Counted from the first letter of the stretch, positions 9,527 through 19,603 are shown. The stretch is DNA of 57,542 nt from Neptunicella marina (GCF_014270035.1 NZ_JACNEP010000021.1:1-57542), one strand, 5' to 3'. The notes: generated from the letters alone by a model not told the origin. Translations and numbers: made by a program.

Positions 9527-9649
9527 GTAAGTGCTCCGCTTGTTAAGACGTTCGCTAACTACTTAAGAAAAACGAACATCAGTTTTCGCTGTTAAAAACG
9601 TCCGCAAATTGCTTATTGAACGTTATTTATCTTGTACCCCGATAAAAAG

Positions 9650-9690
9650 GGCGCGAAATAATAACAGAAAACATTAGGCGTGGATAGGTG
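9650..9690 (-). promoter_or_regulatory. Possible spc operon promoter
   Basis: On the minus strand TATTAT (9663-9658) is followed by a GC-rich discriminator TTCGCGCCC, the kind seen in stringently controlled ribosomal promoters. No clear -35 hexamer lies 16-18 bp upstream, so the call rests on the -10 and discriminator only. The leader to rplN would be about 120 nt. The gap 9527-9792 holds no other gene. Confidence 0.4.
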
Positions 9691-9750
9691 AAATTTTAAA
9701 AAGATTTGATTATTTCTGCAGCAACGCAGAGTGGTAGGACAATATCATAA

Positions 9751-9784
9751 AAAACTAAGGAAAGCCGCTGCTTTCCCTAGTTTT
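9751..9784 (-). terminator. Intrinsic terminator of the lipoprotein gene
   Basis: A 15-bp stem (9751-9765 with 9770-9784) has one mismatch and a four-base loop CGCT. On the minus strand it is followed by a T run, placed just after the stop codon of the lipoprotein gene at 9793. Confidence 0.75.
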
Positions 9785-9792
9785 ACGCCATT

Positions 9793-11148
9793 TTAATGCA
9801 GCAAATTAATTTTGTACCCTGTGGCGGAATTTTGGTCGGGTTCAAGTGTAACAACAAAGCTACTTTGCTCACTAATATCCAGTAAGCTTGAACGGTATAA
9901 CAGAGTTAAATCATCCGAATTTTTTTCGTATACGGCGATGATCTCATAATAACCCGTAGGCAGAGATATCGTGTCGTTTTCAGCAAATTGCACGCTGGAT
10001 ATTTTATATTCGGCGGTATCGATAGTCTCATCCTGACGAACAAAGTAAAAATCAACACTGCTGTACTCATCAACCAAATTCGCCACATTCAAATCATGAT
10101 CATAGATTTGTGGCAAGGTGCTTTCAGAAAATGCAATCGCATTTGCTTTTCCATCAGCATCATTAAATAGCAAAATGGTTTTACTATCGCCCTGATTCAA
10201 GGTTATTAATTTATTTTTAAGTAAATTAGTACCATCAGCAGCATCGACTGTCAGGCGATAATCTCCATAATCCACCTCAGAAAACTCGGTTAAAGTATCT
10301 GCTTCAATCTGTAACTCAGACTGGTCTTCATTGCCCGCTAACGTTACCTTCAAAGCATCACTATTGTTTAAACTGTTATAAACACGGAATTGCGAAGATG
10401 CCTGAATATCCGTATAGCTGGCAACTGAACTGGAGTTGTTGACTAAATCAAGAACCAGATTGCTACCGGTTGGTCCTGATCCCTGGCGTATTACTGCGAC
10501 ATATTCAGTAGAGTAGGTCATATTTATCGGCTGACTTTGAAACAAGACTTCATCGCTTCCAGGAGAGGTAATATAAAAAACATATTCATCTTCAACCCAG
10601 TAAGAACTGTCAGAATCTGCATCCCAGTATGTACCGTGCGTTAAAGACTGATATGTCGTACTGGCAACTAAATGCGCATCAGAGAAGGGTGTACCCGATT
10701 CAGCCATGTATAGGTCATACCCCTGGCCATTACTGTCCATGTTGGTTGCATATAAATCGAACTCATCATCATAATCGTCTTTTCGTTCAATATCATATTC
10801 AGTGACATCACCACTTTGATAGTCACCGGATAACACAAGCAATTTTTTATAACCTTTCTTAAGGCTCACCGTTTGTTCTTTCAAACTGATAGATTGCCCA
10901 TCTGAATCAACGCGCGAAAATTCAATATCAACATCATCTGGTTCAAATGTATAAACCGTAGTGGCATCACCATAACTGGCACTGCTTAATAGAGAATCGT
11001 CAACAGTCAGATAAGTATTGGCGCTGTTCGCCGAGCCATTGTAAAACTGCATATAGGATTCAGCGTAATCACTTTCATCATCATCCGAGCCACCACAGCC
11101 AATTAATAACAACATAGAAAGTGGTAACACTACTTTTAACGCATTCAT
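9793..11148 (-). CDS. Lipoprotein with DUF4397-like repeats
   Basis: This 451-residue protein has a clear lipoprotein signal: MNALKVVLPLSMLLLIGC with lipobox LIGC and Cys18, followed by Gly-Gly-Ser, so outer-membrane sorting is expected. The rest is rich in Asp, Ser and Tyr with no membrane segment. Segments at about 31-80 (MQFYNGSANSANTYLTVDDS) and about 254-330 (FRVYNSLNNSDALKVTLAGN) resemble DUF4397 beta-sandwich units; that match is tentative. It stands alone, divergent from the large membrane protein at 11351 across about 200 bp, and replaces the S10 operon that usually adjoins rplN. A surface adhesive or scaffolding role is possible but not shown. Confidence 0.6.
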   Translation of the reverse strand: MNALKVVLPLSMLLLIGCGGSDDDESDYAESYMQFYNGSANSANTYLTVDDSLLSSASYGDATTVYTFEPDDVDIEFSRVDSDGQSISLKEQTVSLKKGYKKLLVLSGDYQSGDVTEYDIERKDDYDDEFDLYATNMDSNGQGYDLYMAESGTPFSDAHLVASTTYQSLTHGTYWDADSDSSYWVEDEYVFYITSPGSDEVLFQSQPINMTYSTEYVAVIRQGSGPTGSNLVLDLVNNSSSVASYTDIQASSQFRVYNSLNNSDALKVTLAGNEDQSELQIEADTLTEFSEVDYGDYRLTVDAADGTNLLKNKLITLNQGDSKTILLFNDADGKANAIAFSESTLPQIYDHDLNVANLVDEYSSVDFYFVRQDETIDTAEYKISSVQFAENDTISLPTGYYEIIAVYEKNSDDLTLLYRSSLLDISEQSSFVVTLEPDQNSATGYKINLLH

Positions 11149-11350
11149 TTCAAAACCTTAGGTTGTCCAAAGCTTCATTAGAATGCAGAACCAACATAAT
11201 GTTTTGGCTTTTACCCAACCTTTACACTGCTGACACTTTGCTGACACTCGCATTACATTTGTTAATAAAAAGCATCAAATAACGACAATTAGTTTTATTT
11301 TTGAACTAAATTAATATTTCAAAATACTGGAATACTTGTTAGGCAGGGAT

Positions 11351-14300
11351 ATGGCCACATCAGACAACACCACTTCGCAGAGCACTTACCGCCCTCCCCG
11401 TTTGGCCAGAATTTGGGTTTTGATCGTTACCGCTGTAATCTGCGTCACTGCATTTTTGTATTATCAATACCGGGAGAGAGAAGCTCGTTTTAGTAACGCC
11501 AATTATTTTCGTCTTTTATCAGAATCAGCTACCCGTTCTCATGAAAATATCAATCAACTAAAGGAGCTGATTTTAAACAACAATTCCGCATCTGCTATTC
11601 GTTCAATATTCCCCAGTTATAAACAATCAGCCAATGGAAAATTTAATAAACAAAGCAAGTTAGCTTTCTCGCTTCATGGTGAATTGGTAACGATAGAAAA
11701 GATAATTCAAACCGAAGATTCTCAATCTTCCAGTAACGTAAAAGATTCCCCCCAAAGAACCAGTAACAACAACTGGCAAGCCACCGTTAAAATATCGGAG
11801 ATACTCGATGCCCCAAGAGGCGGATATTTGCTGCATTTTTATGTGGATAACGAGCTAAAAGTCATCAGCAGTGTAGGCGATAAATCAGTTTTATCTGTCG
11901 CTAATGTCAAACAACTCAGTCAGTTAATCGCCAAAGAGCAATCACTTAACTGGAGCAACGTACTTTCAAGCAATGATAGAACAGCGCAGGATAAACCACT
12001 GCCTCTTCCGGGCTACAGTCACTACTTCGATACCACAATTAGCGCTGTGGAATACCGGTTCTTTTTTTACCCCATCTTGTCAGACAGTAGCCTTAACCAA
12101 TTAAAAGAAAAAGCCACAGATATGTTTTTAGTGGGCGTTTTACCCAAGCAGTTGCAGACATCACAAGAAAATGCTCGCTGGAATGTCAGTGCGCTAACCA
12201 TCATTCTGGTTAGCCTGGTTTTTGTATGGATGATGCTTCGACTGTTTATGTTATCGAACCATCAACCCGTGGGTGAAATGTTTTTCCGAAGCACCATGTT
12301 ATGCAGCTATCTGCTTTTTATCTTGTTAATGTCTTTTGTTATGGCATACAACGAAAGGCAAATACAGCAGGAAGAAAAACAACGTGTTGCAAGTCAACTA
12401 GGCTTTTCTATTGCAAACAACCTGAAGCTCGACTTACTGGCGCTTGATTTACAACTAAAGCCGTATAAATCCTTTTATACATCAATGTTAAATGAGAACG
12501 ACAAACGACCTTTAGATAAAAAATTAATGCAATTGCCTGATATGCAGACTGGCAGCCATGAGAATGCAAAGCCCTGCTCCACCTACTTCACTTTGCAGGC
12601 AAACCAACTCACCGACGATATTAAAACCAAAGATACAATTGATACTGCCTCGGTATTCCCGTGTCATTTTGAACAGCAGCAAGATGCTCGTCAGTACGAT
12701 ATGTGGTATTCGCCAGATTCAAGATTCAAACCATCGCTGGTGCTGAGTACGTTGCTGCTGGATTCAGACGGCTATCAGCGCTTTCCAAGGCTTTATACAA
12801 TAGAAAGTAACAAATCGCCGACCCAGCAAAGTTTGCAACATCGCGACTATTTCAAAAAGGTACGGGATCAACAAGGTTGGGACATAAATCTGCCATGGGA
12901 CACCAGCAAAGCCAGTCCCGCATTCTCTTCCTCGTCTTATCATCATTCTTATCCGGAATTTGCTCAGATAAATCAATCAAAACATACAACCAGCATAAAC
13001 AACTACTATATACAGCGCTTGCGCAACATTGGAGATGGTACGCGCGGAACGACTATAGCCTTGCCCCTCAACCAAGTTAGCCAGAACAGCAATTTTATTC
13101 TGGCAGCGGATGTCGAATTACCTTCGGTTAATTTAACCGAATTTAACTCATTTACTCTTAAAGACTTCACCACCATGGTCGTTGATCGCGACAGTGGCGA
13201 TGTATTATTCCATATCGATGAAGATCGCTCCCTGATTGAAAATCTTTATCAGTTTGGTCAGGGAACAAAAGACATTGCTCACCGATTACGCACCGGGCTT
13301 AATGGTGGAGCCGGATGGATTGAGGGTTTTTACCACGGAACATCTGGAAAATTTTTAATCCAGCCGCTGGTGGTTGACCAATGGGCGTTGGTGATCTTTA
13401 TGCCGGACGAGAGTCTGGATATTTATATGACCAATATATTCCTGCTCAATGTTTTAAGCATTAGTGGATTCTTATTTGTACTTTTCTTTATCATTCTGGT
13501 TATAAGGCAGGCTCAACTGTCTTATCCGCTAAAGCAGGCTTTATCGATTCCTTTGGTTATCGACTTACGTAAAATAATGGTATTCAGCTCGGTATTGCTG
13601 GCCAGTATTTATATGAGCTACTGGATAGGTTTAGCAATAGATCGTAATAGTTCCGAATTTCCGACCTATATGCTGCATAGTTTTAGTTTTTGGTTAGTTA
13701 TCACTGCAGTCTTGTCATGTTTAATATGGGGGTATGCGGAATACAAAGAATTTTATCACCACTCACGTCAACGCCAGCAAAATCCGGTTGAACTTAAAAC
13801 CGGGGCACAGTTACTTTGTCTGTTTTATATCTTCTTTTCGGGGTTGGTTTACTGTTATCTGACAAAAGTTGCCAGTATCCCAGCAGGTTCATTGCAGTGG
13901 TACTATCAAAAAAATGTCTACCCTGCCCGGTTAAATCAGGAGCTGGTTGAACTTAATCGAATAGCGTTAAGTCGTTTCCCAAATACCATCACACACCATC
14001 AAATTGATGCTTTGTCCCTGCTACCAATTAGTAGTCGATGGAAACAACAGCTCAATGATCAGCAACGAAAAGGCTATGTGTCGCCCACTGACGTTCAGCA
14101 TTTCAGTAAACTTGTTAATACCACCGGAGCAACAGATTGGGTTGAACGCTATTTGTTAGGTGAAGCGAGCGCCAACTACAAGAGAAAATCCCTATCTGCA
14201 AGCCGAACGTTTTTATCATTAGTATTACTTATAATATTAAACTTTTGCTGGGTAAGATTTAATCGGCGCATACTAGCCGTAAGGCTGTATGGCTCAACCC

Positions 14301-15481
14301 AGTATTTACGGCATATTTATCAGATTAGCCGCTCACACAAAGCGTTAAATCAATTCGAAACCAACCATGCCCTAAAAATAGAGTTAACTGAATCGCCCGA
14401 CCATGGTTATAGCTTCTCGTTGCTACTGCAGCAATATCTAAACGATGCAACACCAACTGAAAATTTACCCGCTCATTATCAGCAATGGTTTAACAGCAGC
14501 CCTCTTTTTAAAGAAATCGCCAATGCGCAGCACCAGTCTCAAACAGAATTTTTACCTAATATGAAAATTCTGCTGGAAAAAACAGAAGGACAACTCCACT
14601 TAAAAATGTGGGATATCGAGATAAGTTTACAACATCAGCTGCAACGACAAATATTGCTAAGGCTGCTCAATCATTGCAAATCACTGGTGCATATTGCACA
14701 ACTGGTAGAAGTGACATTATATGGTGGGTTCCATGCACTGCAGCGTTTATGTGTAAAAGACAATATGCTTGCACAGGAAACACTATCGACTAACCCTATG
14801 CAGTCAACGGAATACTTCGCCTGGGCTGAATGCTTAATGGATTTTGATGTAAACGTTCCTTCCCATTTAAGCACCAATCTTGATCAAGCGTTTTTACAAA
14901 ACGAAATTGCAGCGTTTCCCATGCTGGCGTTTATTAAAAAAGCTAACGATAGAATGTCAAAAACCAATACATTCGCTTTTTTACGTTGGTTAAATTTGCG
15001 TGATTGGCAAAAAACTCACAAAGAATGGGCAACCATTAATTTTATCCTGATGAAAGCAGAAGCCATCTATCGATACAAATGGGAGTCCTGCTCCGCTGCA
15101 GAAAAACTGGCGTTATATTATTTAGTGCAATACAAACGCATCAATCCGGCCAATACACAAATGTATGAACACCTGGCGCTAAATGGTCTCATCCAGGTAA
15201 AACGCGGACGTATTCGTATCGTCAATCAGAGTTTTGCCTATTTTGTTCGGCACGCTGAAGATACTGACACCCTGAAAAATCTGGTGGGTAAAGGCGATAT
15301 TGGCCAGTGGCAACGTTACCGAATGCCAATTACGTTGCTAATCGTACTGGTGATAGGTGCTATTGCGCTAACATCGGGCAACTCAATTTATATGATAGTG
15401 GCGTCAGTAATGGGATTACTTGGCACTCTCGGCAGTTTAGCCAACAGTGCCAATATGTTACGCAATAGTGTCAGGCAGTGA
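11351..15481 (+). CDS. Large membrane protein: cache-like sensor plus degenerate NTPase-like C-terminus
   Basis: The 1376-residue protein starts best at ATG 11351, behind AGGCAGGG; the TTG at 11336 is less likely. Membrane segments lie near residues 20-38, 281-300, 316-334, 695-720, 743-763, 780-798, 821-837 and 955-972, plus a C-terminal pair near 1330 and 1351. The loop at about 340-690 contains HRDYF (497-501) and VDRDSGDVLFHIDEDRSL (611-628), like double-cache sensor domains. The region after 975 has strand-like blocks resembling P-loop NTPases, but the expected Walker A reads ESPDHGYSF (about 1014-1022), with no GK[ST]. MWDIE (about 1086) may be a Walker B remnant. At 1243-1283 a winged-helix-like W-S-x-A-E-K-L-A-L-Y-Y-L motif appears. 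No kinase, cyclase or methyl-accepting domain is visible. Convergent with rlmB, 1 nt apart. Function unknown. Confidence 0.65.
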   Translation: MATSDNTTSQSTYRPPRLARIWVLIVTAVICVTAFLYYQYREREARFSNANYFRLLSESATRSHENINQLKELILNNNSASAIRSIFPSYKQSANGKFNKQSKLAFSLHGELVTIEKIIQTEDSQSSSNVKDSPQRTSNNNWQATVKISEILDAPRGGYLLHFYVDNELKVISSVGDKSVLSVANVKQLSQLIAKEQSLNWSNVLSSNDRTAQDKPLPLPGYSHYFDTTISAVEYRFFFYPILSDSSLNQLKEKATDMFLVGVLPKQLQTSQENARWNVSALTIILVSLVFVWMMLRLFMLSNHQPVGEMFFRSTMLCSYLLFILLMSFVMAYNERQIQQEEKQRVASQLGFSIANNLKLDLLALDLQLKPYKSFYTSMLNENDKRPLDKKLMQLPDMQTGSHENAKPCSTYFTLQANQLTDDIKTKDTIDTASVFPCHFEQQQDARQYDMWYSPDSRFKPSLVLSTLLLDSDGYQRFPRLYTIESNKSPTQQSLQHRDYFKKVRDQQGWDINLPWDTSKASPAFSSSSYHHSYPEFAQINQSKHTTSINNYYIQRLRNIGDGTRGTTIALPLNQVSQNSNFILAADVELPSVNLTEFNSFTLKDFTTMVVDRDSGDVLFHIDEDRSLIENLYQFGQGTKDIAHRLRTGLNGGAGWIEGFYHGTSGKFLIQPLVVDQWALVIFMPDESLDIYMTNIFLLNVLSISGFLFVLFFIILVIRQAQLSYPLKQALSIPLVIDLRKIMVFSSVLLASIYMSYWIGLAIDRNSSEFPTYMLHSFSFWLVITAVLSCLIWGYAEYKEFYHHSRQRQQNPVELKTGAQLLCLFYIFFSGLVYCYLTKVASIPAGSLQWYYQKNVYPARLNQELVELNRIALSRFPNTITHHQIDALSLLPISSRWKQQLNDQQRKGYVSPTDVQHFSKLVNTTGATDWVERYLLGEASANYKRKSLSASRTFLSLVLLIILNFCWVRFNRRILAVRLYGSTQYLRHIYQISRSHKALNQFETNHALKIELTESPDHGYSFSLLLQQYLNDATPTENLPAHYQQWFNSSPLFKEIANAQHQSQTEFLPNMKILLEKTEGQLHLKMWDIEISLQHQLQRQILLRLLNHCKSLVHIAQLVEVTLYGGFHALQRLCVKDNMLAQETLSTNPMQSTEYFAWAECLMDFDVNVPSHLSTNLDQAFLQNEIAAFPMLAFIKKANDRMSKTNTFAFLRWLNLRDWQKTHKEWATINFILMKAEAIYRYKWESCSAAEKLALYYLVQYKRINPANTQMYEHLALNGLIQVKRGRIRIVNQSFAYFVRHAEDTDTLKNLVGKGDIGQWQRYRMPITLLIVLVIGAIALTSGNSIYMIVASVMGLLGTLGSLANSANMLRNSVRQ

Positions 15482-15482
15482 T

Positions 15483-16223
15483 TTAAATGCTGCGTTGACG
15501 CACGATTTCGTACAAACACACACCGGTTGCGACCGAAACGTTGAGGCTGGACACTGTGCCCGCCATGGGTAGTTTTACCAGCTCATCACAATGCTCGCGG
15601 GTAAGACGACGCATGCCTTTACCTTCAGCCCCCATCACGAGTGCCATAGGACCGGTCAGTTTGGTCTGGTAAATATTTTGCTCGGCTTCACCTGCGGTGC
15701 CGATTATCCACACACCGGCTTGTTGCATATCTTTTAAGGTACGCGCCAGATTGGTAACTTGTACCAGCGGGATCACTTCAGCCGCGCCACATGCGACTTT
15801 GCTCACTGTGCCTGTGATCCTGGCGGATTTGTCTTTAGGCACAACAACCGCATGCACACCGGCCGCATCGGCTGTGCGCAAACAGGCACCTAGATTATGT
15901 GGATCGGTAACCCCATCCAGCACCAATAAAAACGGCATATCGTGTTGTTCAATAATCTGTGCTAAGTCTGCTTCGTTATATTGGCGGCCCGGTTTAGCGC
16001 GTGCCACTATGCCCTGATGTTGCTCACCAGCGACTTTGTCATCCAGCGTTTTGCGTTGACAAAATTGCACCGCGATACCAAAACGACGTGCCTGATTAAC
16101 CAGGCTATTTAAGCGCTCATCATCACGCCCTTTTAAAACATAAAGCTCAATTAATCGCTCGGGCTCACGCTCAATGACTGCCTGCAAAGCATGTAAACCA
16201 AACAACCATTCTTGTTGCGCCAT
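15483..16223 (-). CDS. rlmB: 23S rRNA (guanosine-2251-2'-O)-methyltransferase
   Basis: RlmB methylates the 2'-O of G2251 in the peptidyl-transferase region of 23S rRNA using S-adenosylmethionine. The 246-residue product has an N-terminal substrate-binding domain (about 1-75) and a SPOUT knot domain with [20 protein letters not shown] (about 106-125), [13 protein letters not shown] (about 195-207) and [15 protein letters not shown] (about 224-238). It begins immediately after the rnr stop codon, and rnr-rlmB is a conserved gammaproteobacterial pair. Confidence 0.97.
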   Translation of the reverse strand: MAQQEWLFGLHALQAVIEREPERLIELYVLKGRDDERLNSLVNQARRFGIAVQFCQRKTLDDKVAGEQHQGIVARAKPGRQYNEADLAQIIEQHDMPFLLVLDGVTDPHNLGACLRTADAAGVHAVVVPKDKSARITGTVSKVACGAAEVIPLVQVTNLARTLKDMQQAGVWIIGTAGEAEQNIYQTKLTGPMALVMGAEGKGMRRLTREHCDELVKLPMAGTVSSLNVSVATGVCLYEIVRQRSI

Positions 16224-18578
16224 TTACTTTTTCCTTTTGGACTTTTTGCCCGTTGATTTTTTGCTACTCTTTAGGGTTTTATTTTCGGTACTGCGAGCGG
16301 TTTTGCTACCAGAACGCCCTTTCCGTTTGCCCGATTTGGATTTAGGGGGCGCTTTTTTACCAGTGTTTCTGGTTTTTGTCACGCCTGCCTTGCTGGCAAT
16401 GAGAGGCGAGTCTTCCAGTACAAAATCAATATTGCGTTCATCCAGATTCACCGCTGCCACTCGCACACGAATCGCATCACCCAAGCGATAGGTCATACGG
16501 GTGTTTTCACCTATTAAATGTAACTTCACTTCATCAAAGTGATAATAGTCGTTTTCCAGCGCGGTGATATGTACCAGTCCATCAATGCCAAACTCGGTTA
16601 AGCGCACAAAAAAGCCAAAACTGGTCACAGAGGCAATCACACCGTCAAAACAGTCACCCACATGGTCCTGCATAAATTCACATTTCAGCCAATCCGCTAC
16701 ACTGCGCGTGGCATCGTCGGCGCGACGCTCAGTCATGGAACACTGCTCACCCAGCGCCATCACCTCATCGGGCTGATACGCATATCCGCCACTTCTATGC
16801 TTACGCCCTTTGCGTTTATCGACTATCGCTTTTAATGCGCGATGCACCACCAAATCGGGATACCGACGAATAGGCGAGGTAAAGTGCGCATAGGCATCGA
16901 GTGCCAAACCAAAATGTCCGATATTGTCATGTTCATAAACAGCTTGTTTCATCGAACGTAATAACATGGTCTGGATCAGTTCCTGATCCGGACGACCTGC
17001 AATTTTATCTACGACTTTGGTGAAATCTCGCGGAGAGGCTTTTTCACCAAGTTTATGTTCAATGCCTACTTCGGCCAGATAAGCGGTAAAGGCACTTAAC
17101 CTGTCAGCATCGGGTTCATCGTGGTTACGATACAGTGCTTCGGCCTTATATTTTTCCAGCATTTTGGCGGCTGCCACGTTAGCCAAAATCATGCATTCTT
17201 CAATTAACTTATGTGCATCGTTACGGGTAACGGTGACGATATGGTCTATTTTACGCTCAGCGTTGAAGATGAATTTATTTTCCTGCGTTTCAAACTCAAT
17301 CGCGCCGCGCTGCTGGCGGGCTTTTTTAAGCTGACGATATAAATCGTGTAAGTCACGGATATGAGGTACTAAATCAACGTATTTCTGATAAAGCTCTTTA
17401 TCGCCTTGCAGTAAATCCCACACCTTGGTGTACGTCAGGCGTGCTTTGGATTTCATCACTGCTTCGTAGAAATCATACTCAAGCAGTTCGCCGGCGGCAC
17501 TGACCGTCATTTCACACACCATACACAGGCGATCTACCTGCGGATTGAGTGAACATAAACCGTTGGATAAAACCTCTGGCAGCATAGGCACAACTTGTTC
17601 CGGGAAATACACCGAGTTTCCGCGCTGCTGCGCTTCATCATCCAATGCAGTGCCGTGACGCACATAATAACTGACATCAGCAATGGCAACCCATAAAGTC
17701 CAGCCGCCGTTTTCATTCGGTTCACAATAAACGGCGTCATCGAAGTCACGCGCATCTTCACCATCAATGGTAACCAGTGGCATAGCACGTAAATCAACAC
17801 GGCCTTTTTTAGCCTGCTCGGTCACTTCTTCGGCTAACTTACTTACCTGACTGATAACGGCTGCTGGCCATTCATGGGGTATATCGTGAGTACGCAGCGC
17901 CATTTCGATTTCCATGCCCGGCGCCATATGCTCACCCAGCACTTCAACAATTTTACCGACAGCACTTAAGCGTTTACGCGGACGTTGGGTAATTTCTACT
18001 ACCACAACGTGACCCTGACGTGCGCCCATGGTTAAATCGGGTGGGATCATAATTTCCTGACAAATGCGGCTGTCATCGGGGATCACCACCCCAAAACCAT
18101 TTTCAAAGAAATAACGGCCTACGATTGGATCACTGCGGCTGGCTATCACTCGTACCACGCGAGCTTCACGCTTGCCTTTAAAGCTCGAGGTGGATTCTTT
18201 TACCAGAATCTCGTCACCGTGCATCAGACTGGCCATTTCTGAATTGGCAATAAACAGATCAGACTTACCATCTTCACGTTTTAAAAAGCCAAAACCATCA
18301 CGATGGCCAATAACTTTGCCTTTAATTAAATCCATTTTTTCCACCAGACAGTATTTTTTCTGGCGATTAAATAAAACCTGTCCTTCACGCTCCATGGCGC
18401 GCAATCGACGCTGAATGCCGATACGGCTGTCTTCATCTTTGAGATTGAGAATGTCCCAGAATTCCATTAAGGACAGAGGCTTTTTATGCTCTACCAATAG
18501 CTGCAACAGGTACTCGCGGCTCGCTACCGGATTGTCATATTTTTGTTGTTCACGTTTGTAATAAGGGTCGTCATGCAT
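16224..18578 (-). CDS. rnr: Ribonuclease R
   Basis: RNase R is a processive 3'-5' exoribonuclease that degrades structured RNA and acts in rRNA quality control. The 784-residue product shows an N-terminal winged-helix (about 20-80), cold-shock domains, the RNB catalytic domain with the metal-binding DGEDARDFDDAVYCE (about 272-286), an S1 domain (about 645-730) and a Lys-rich tail of some 50 residues. The tail is typical of RNase R and not of RNase II. It is followed directly by rlmB and preceded by motX, the same order as in Vibrio. The upstream gap 18579-18790 contains a TATACT-like -10 on the minus strand but no clear -35. Confidence 0.97.
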   Translation of the reverse strand: MHDDPYYKREQQKYDNPVASREYLLQLLVEHKKPLSLMEFWDILNLKDEDSRIGIQRRLRAMEREGQVLFNRQKKYCLVEKMDLIKGKVIGHRDGFGFLKREDGKSDLFIANSEMASLMHGDEILVKESTSSFKGKREARVVRVIASRSDPIVGRYFFENGFGVVIPDDSRICQEIMIPPDLTMGARQGHVVVVEITQRPRKRLSAVGKIVEVLGEHMAPGMEIEMALRTHDIPHEWPAAVISQVSKLAEEVTEQAKKGRVDLRAMPLVTIDGEDARDFDDAVYCEPNENGGWTLWVAIADVSYYVRHGTALDDEAQQRGNSVYFPEQVVPMLPEVLSNGLCSLNPQVDRLCMVCEMTVSAAGELLEYDFYEAVMKSKARLTYTKVWDLLQGDKELYQKYVDLVPHIRDLHDLYRQLKKARQQRGAIEFETQENKFIFNAERKIDHIVTVTRNDAHKLIEECMILANVAAAKMLEKYKAEALYRNHDEPDADRLSAFTAYLAEVGIEHKLGEKASPRDFTKVVDKIAGRPDQELIQTMLLRSMKQAVYEHDNIGHFGLALDAYAHFTSPIRRYPDLVVHRALKAIVDKRKGRKHRSGGYAYQPDEVMALGEQCSMTERRADDATRSVADWLKCEFMQDHVGDCFDGVIASVTSFGFFVRLTEFGIDGLVHITALENDYYHFDEVKLHLIGENTRMTYRLGDAIRVRVAAVNLDERNIDFVLEDSPLIASKAGVTKTRNTGKKAPPKSKSGKRKGRSGSKTARSTENKTLKSSKKSTGKKSKRKK

Positions 18579-18790
18579 GACTTAGAGAAATCCAACTTGA
18601 TAATAATTCGAAACTGGCAACCAGTGGCCACCTTGTATTGTGCAGACGAGCAAGATTTAATGATGAGAAGGCAGGAATAATAGAATGTTGCCGCTGCGAA
18701 AATTTGACACGAGTATAACGCATTTACCCGTAATGTGGCTAAATATTCTCCGACATTGCGTTCAATAACCGTTATGAGCTAAAAATTCAC

Positions 18791-19420
18791 TTACTCATCC
18801 AACGGCCTTTTCGCTTTACGAACAGCTTTGGGATGCATTAGTTCAGCAAGTTCAGCTAAGCAGTTGGCAATTTTTTTGTGGGTAGCTTTGTCGTCAGTAA
18901 TGGCGTTATATAACCAGTGGTAGGCATCCTCAAAATCATACGGGCTGCCATAGCCTTCAATAAATAGTTCCGCGAGCTGAATTTGCGCCTTTAAATTACC
19001 TAACGACGCAGATTCGCGTAAAAATACAACCGCTTGCTCTTTGTCCTGTTGTACCAGTGTACCAGTCGCGTAATAACGTCCCAGCTGCTCCAGTGCCGCA
19101 GGCATACCCTGGTCAGACGCCTGGCGCATAAAATAAATGCCTAATTCAGGATCTTTATCCACACAAACGCCCCAGGCTAACATGTCTCCCCACAAAAACT
19201 GATAAGCCGGTACTTTAAGTTTCTCAGCACGTGCCTGAATATCCTGCACCAGCTGGCACCGATCCGCTTTGACACGTTGCAGATGTTCATTTTTGTTAAT
19301 GAGATCAATTAGCTCATCCTGTGAATACAACTGTACGGCTTTTATGTCGTCGCTCTGTTGTGCGAAGACATTAACCGTTGCTGTGATAAAAACAAAAATG
19401 ATGCAAAACAAATTACGCAT
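18791..19420 (-). CDS. motX: Sodium-driven polar flagellar motor protein MotX
   Basis: MotX is a periplasmic protein of the T ring that, with MotY, holds PomAB stators around the sodium-driven polar flagellar motor. The 209-residue product has a signal peptide (residues 1-21, ending VFA-QQ) and Sel1-type repeats from about residue 60 to 170, such as YFMRQASDQGMPAALEQLGR and FLRESASLGNLKAQIQLAEL. Two Cys lie in the first half, including the one in WGVCVD. Length, repeats and position beside rnr all match Vibrio MotX. A perfect sigma-28 -10 element upstream supports flagellar control. A general Sel1-repeat protein is the less likely alternative. Confidence 0.88.
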   Translation of the reverse strand: MRNLFCIIFVFITATVNVFAQQSDDIKAVQLYSQDELIDLINKNEHLQRVKADRCQLVQDIQARAEKLKVPAYQFLWGDMLAWGVCVDKDPELGIYFMRQASDQGMPAALEQLGRYYATGTLVQQDKEQAVVFLRESASLGNLKAQIQLAELFIEGYGSPYDFEDAYHWLYNAITDDKATHKKIANCLAELAELMHPKAVRKAKRPLDE

Positions 19421-19450
19421 AATATGGGTATCCTGAATGTTCGTTAACGT

Positions 19451-19480
19451 TATCGGCAGCGAATAAAAATCATAGAGTTC
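19451..19480 (-). promoter_or_regulatory. Sigma-28 (FliA) type promoter of motX
   Basis: The minus strand reads GCCGATAA (19458-19451), identical to the sigma-28 -10 consensus, 30 nt before the motX ATG. The -35 region about 15 nt upstream (TCTA in place of TAAA) is weak. The -10 match is unlikely to be chance directly before a motor gene, and sigma-28 control of late flagellar and motor genes is well established. Confidence 0.65.
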
Positions 19481-19603
19481 CTATTTCGTAATTCCATATT
19501 TCTGCGCAAAAAATTCACATAGTAAACTTTCTGCAACAAGCCCAACGGTCAAAGATTGACAGTGTTACTATCCACTTTTACACGCAATGGCTCAGAGATA
19601 AAA

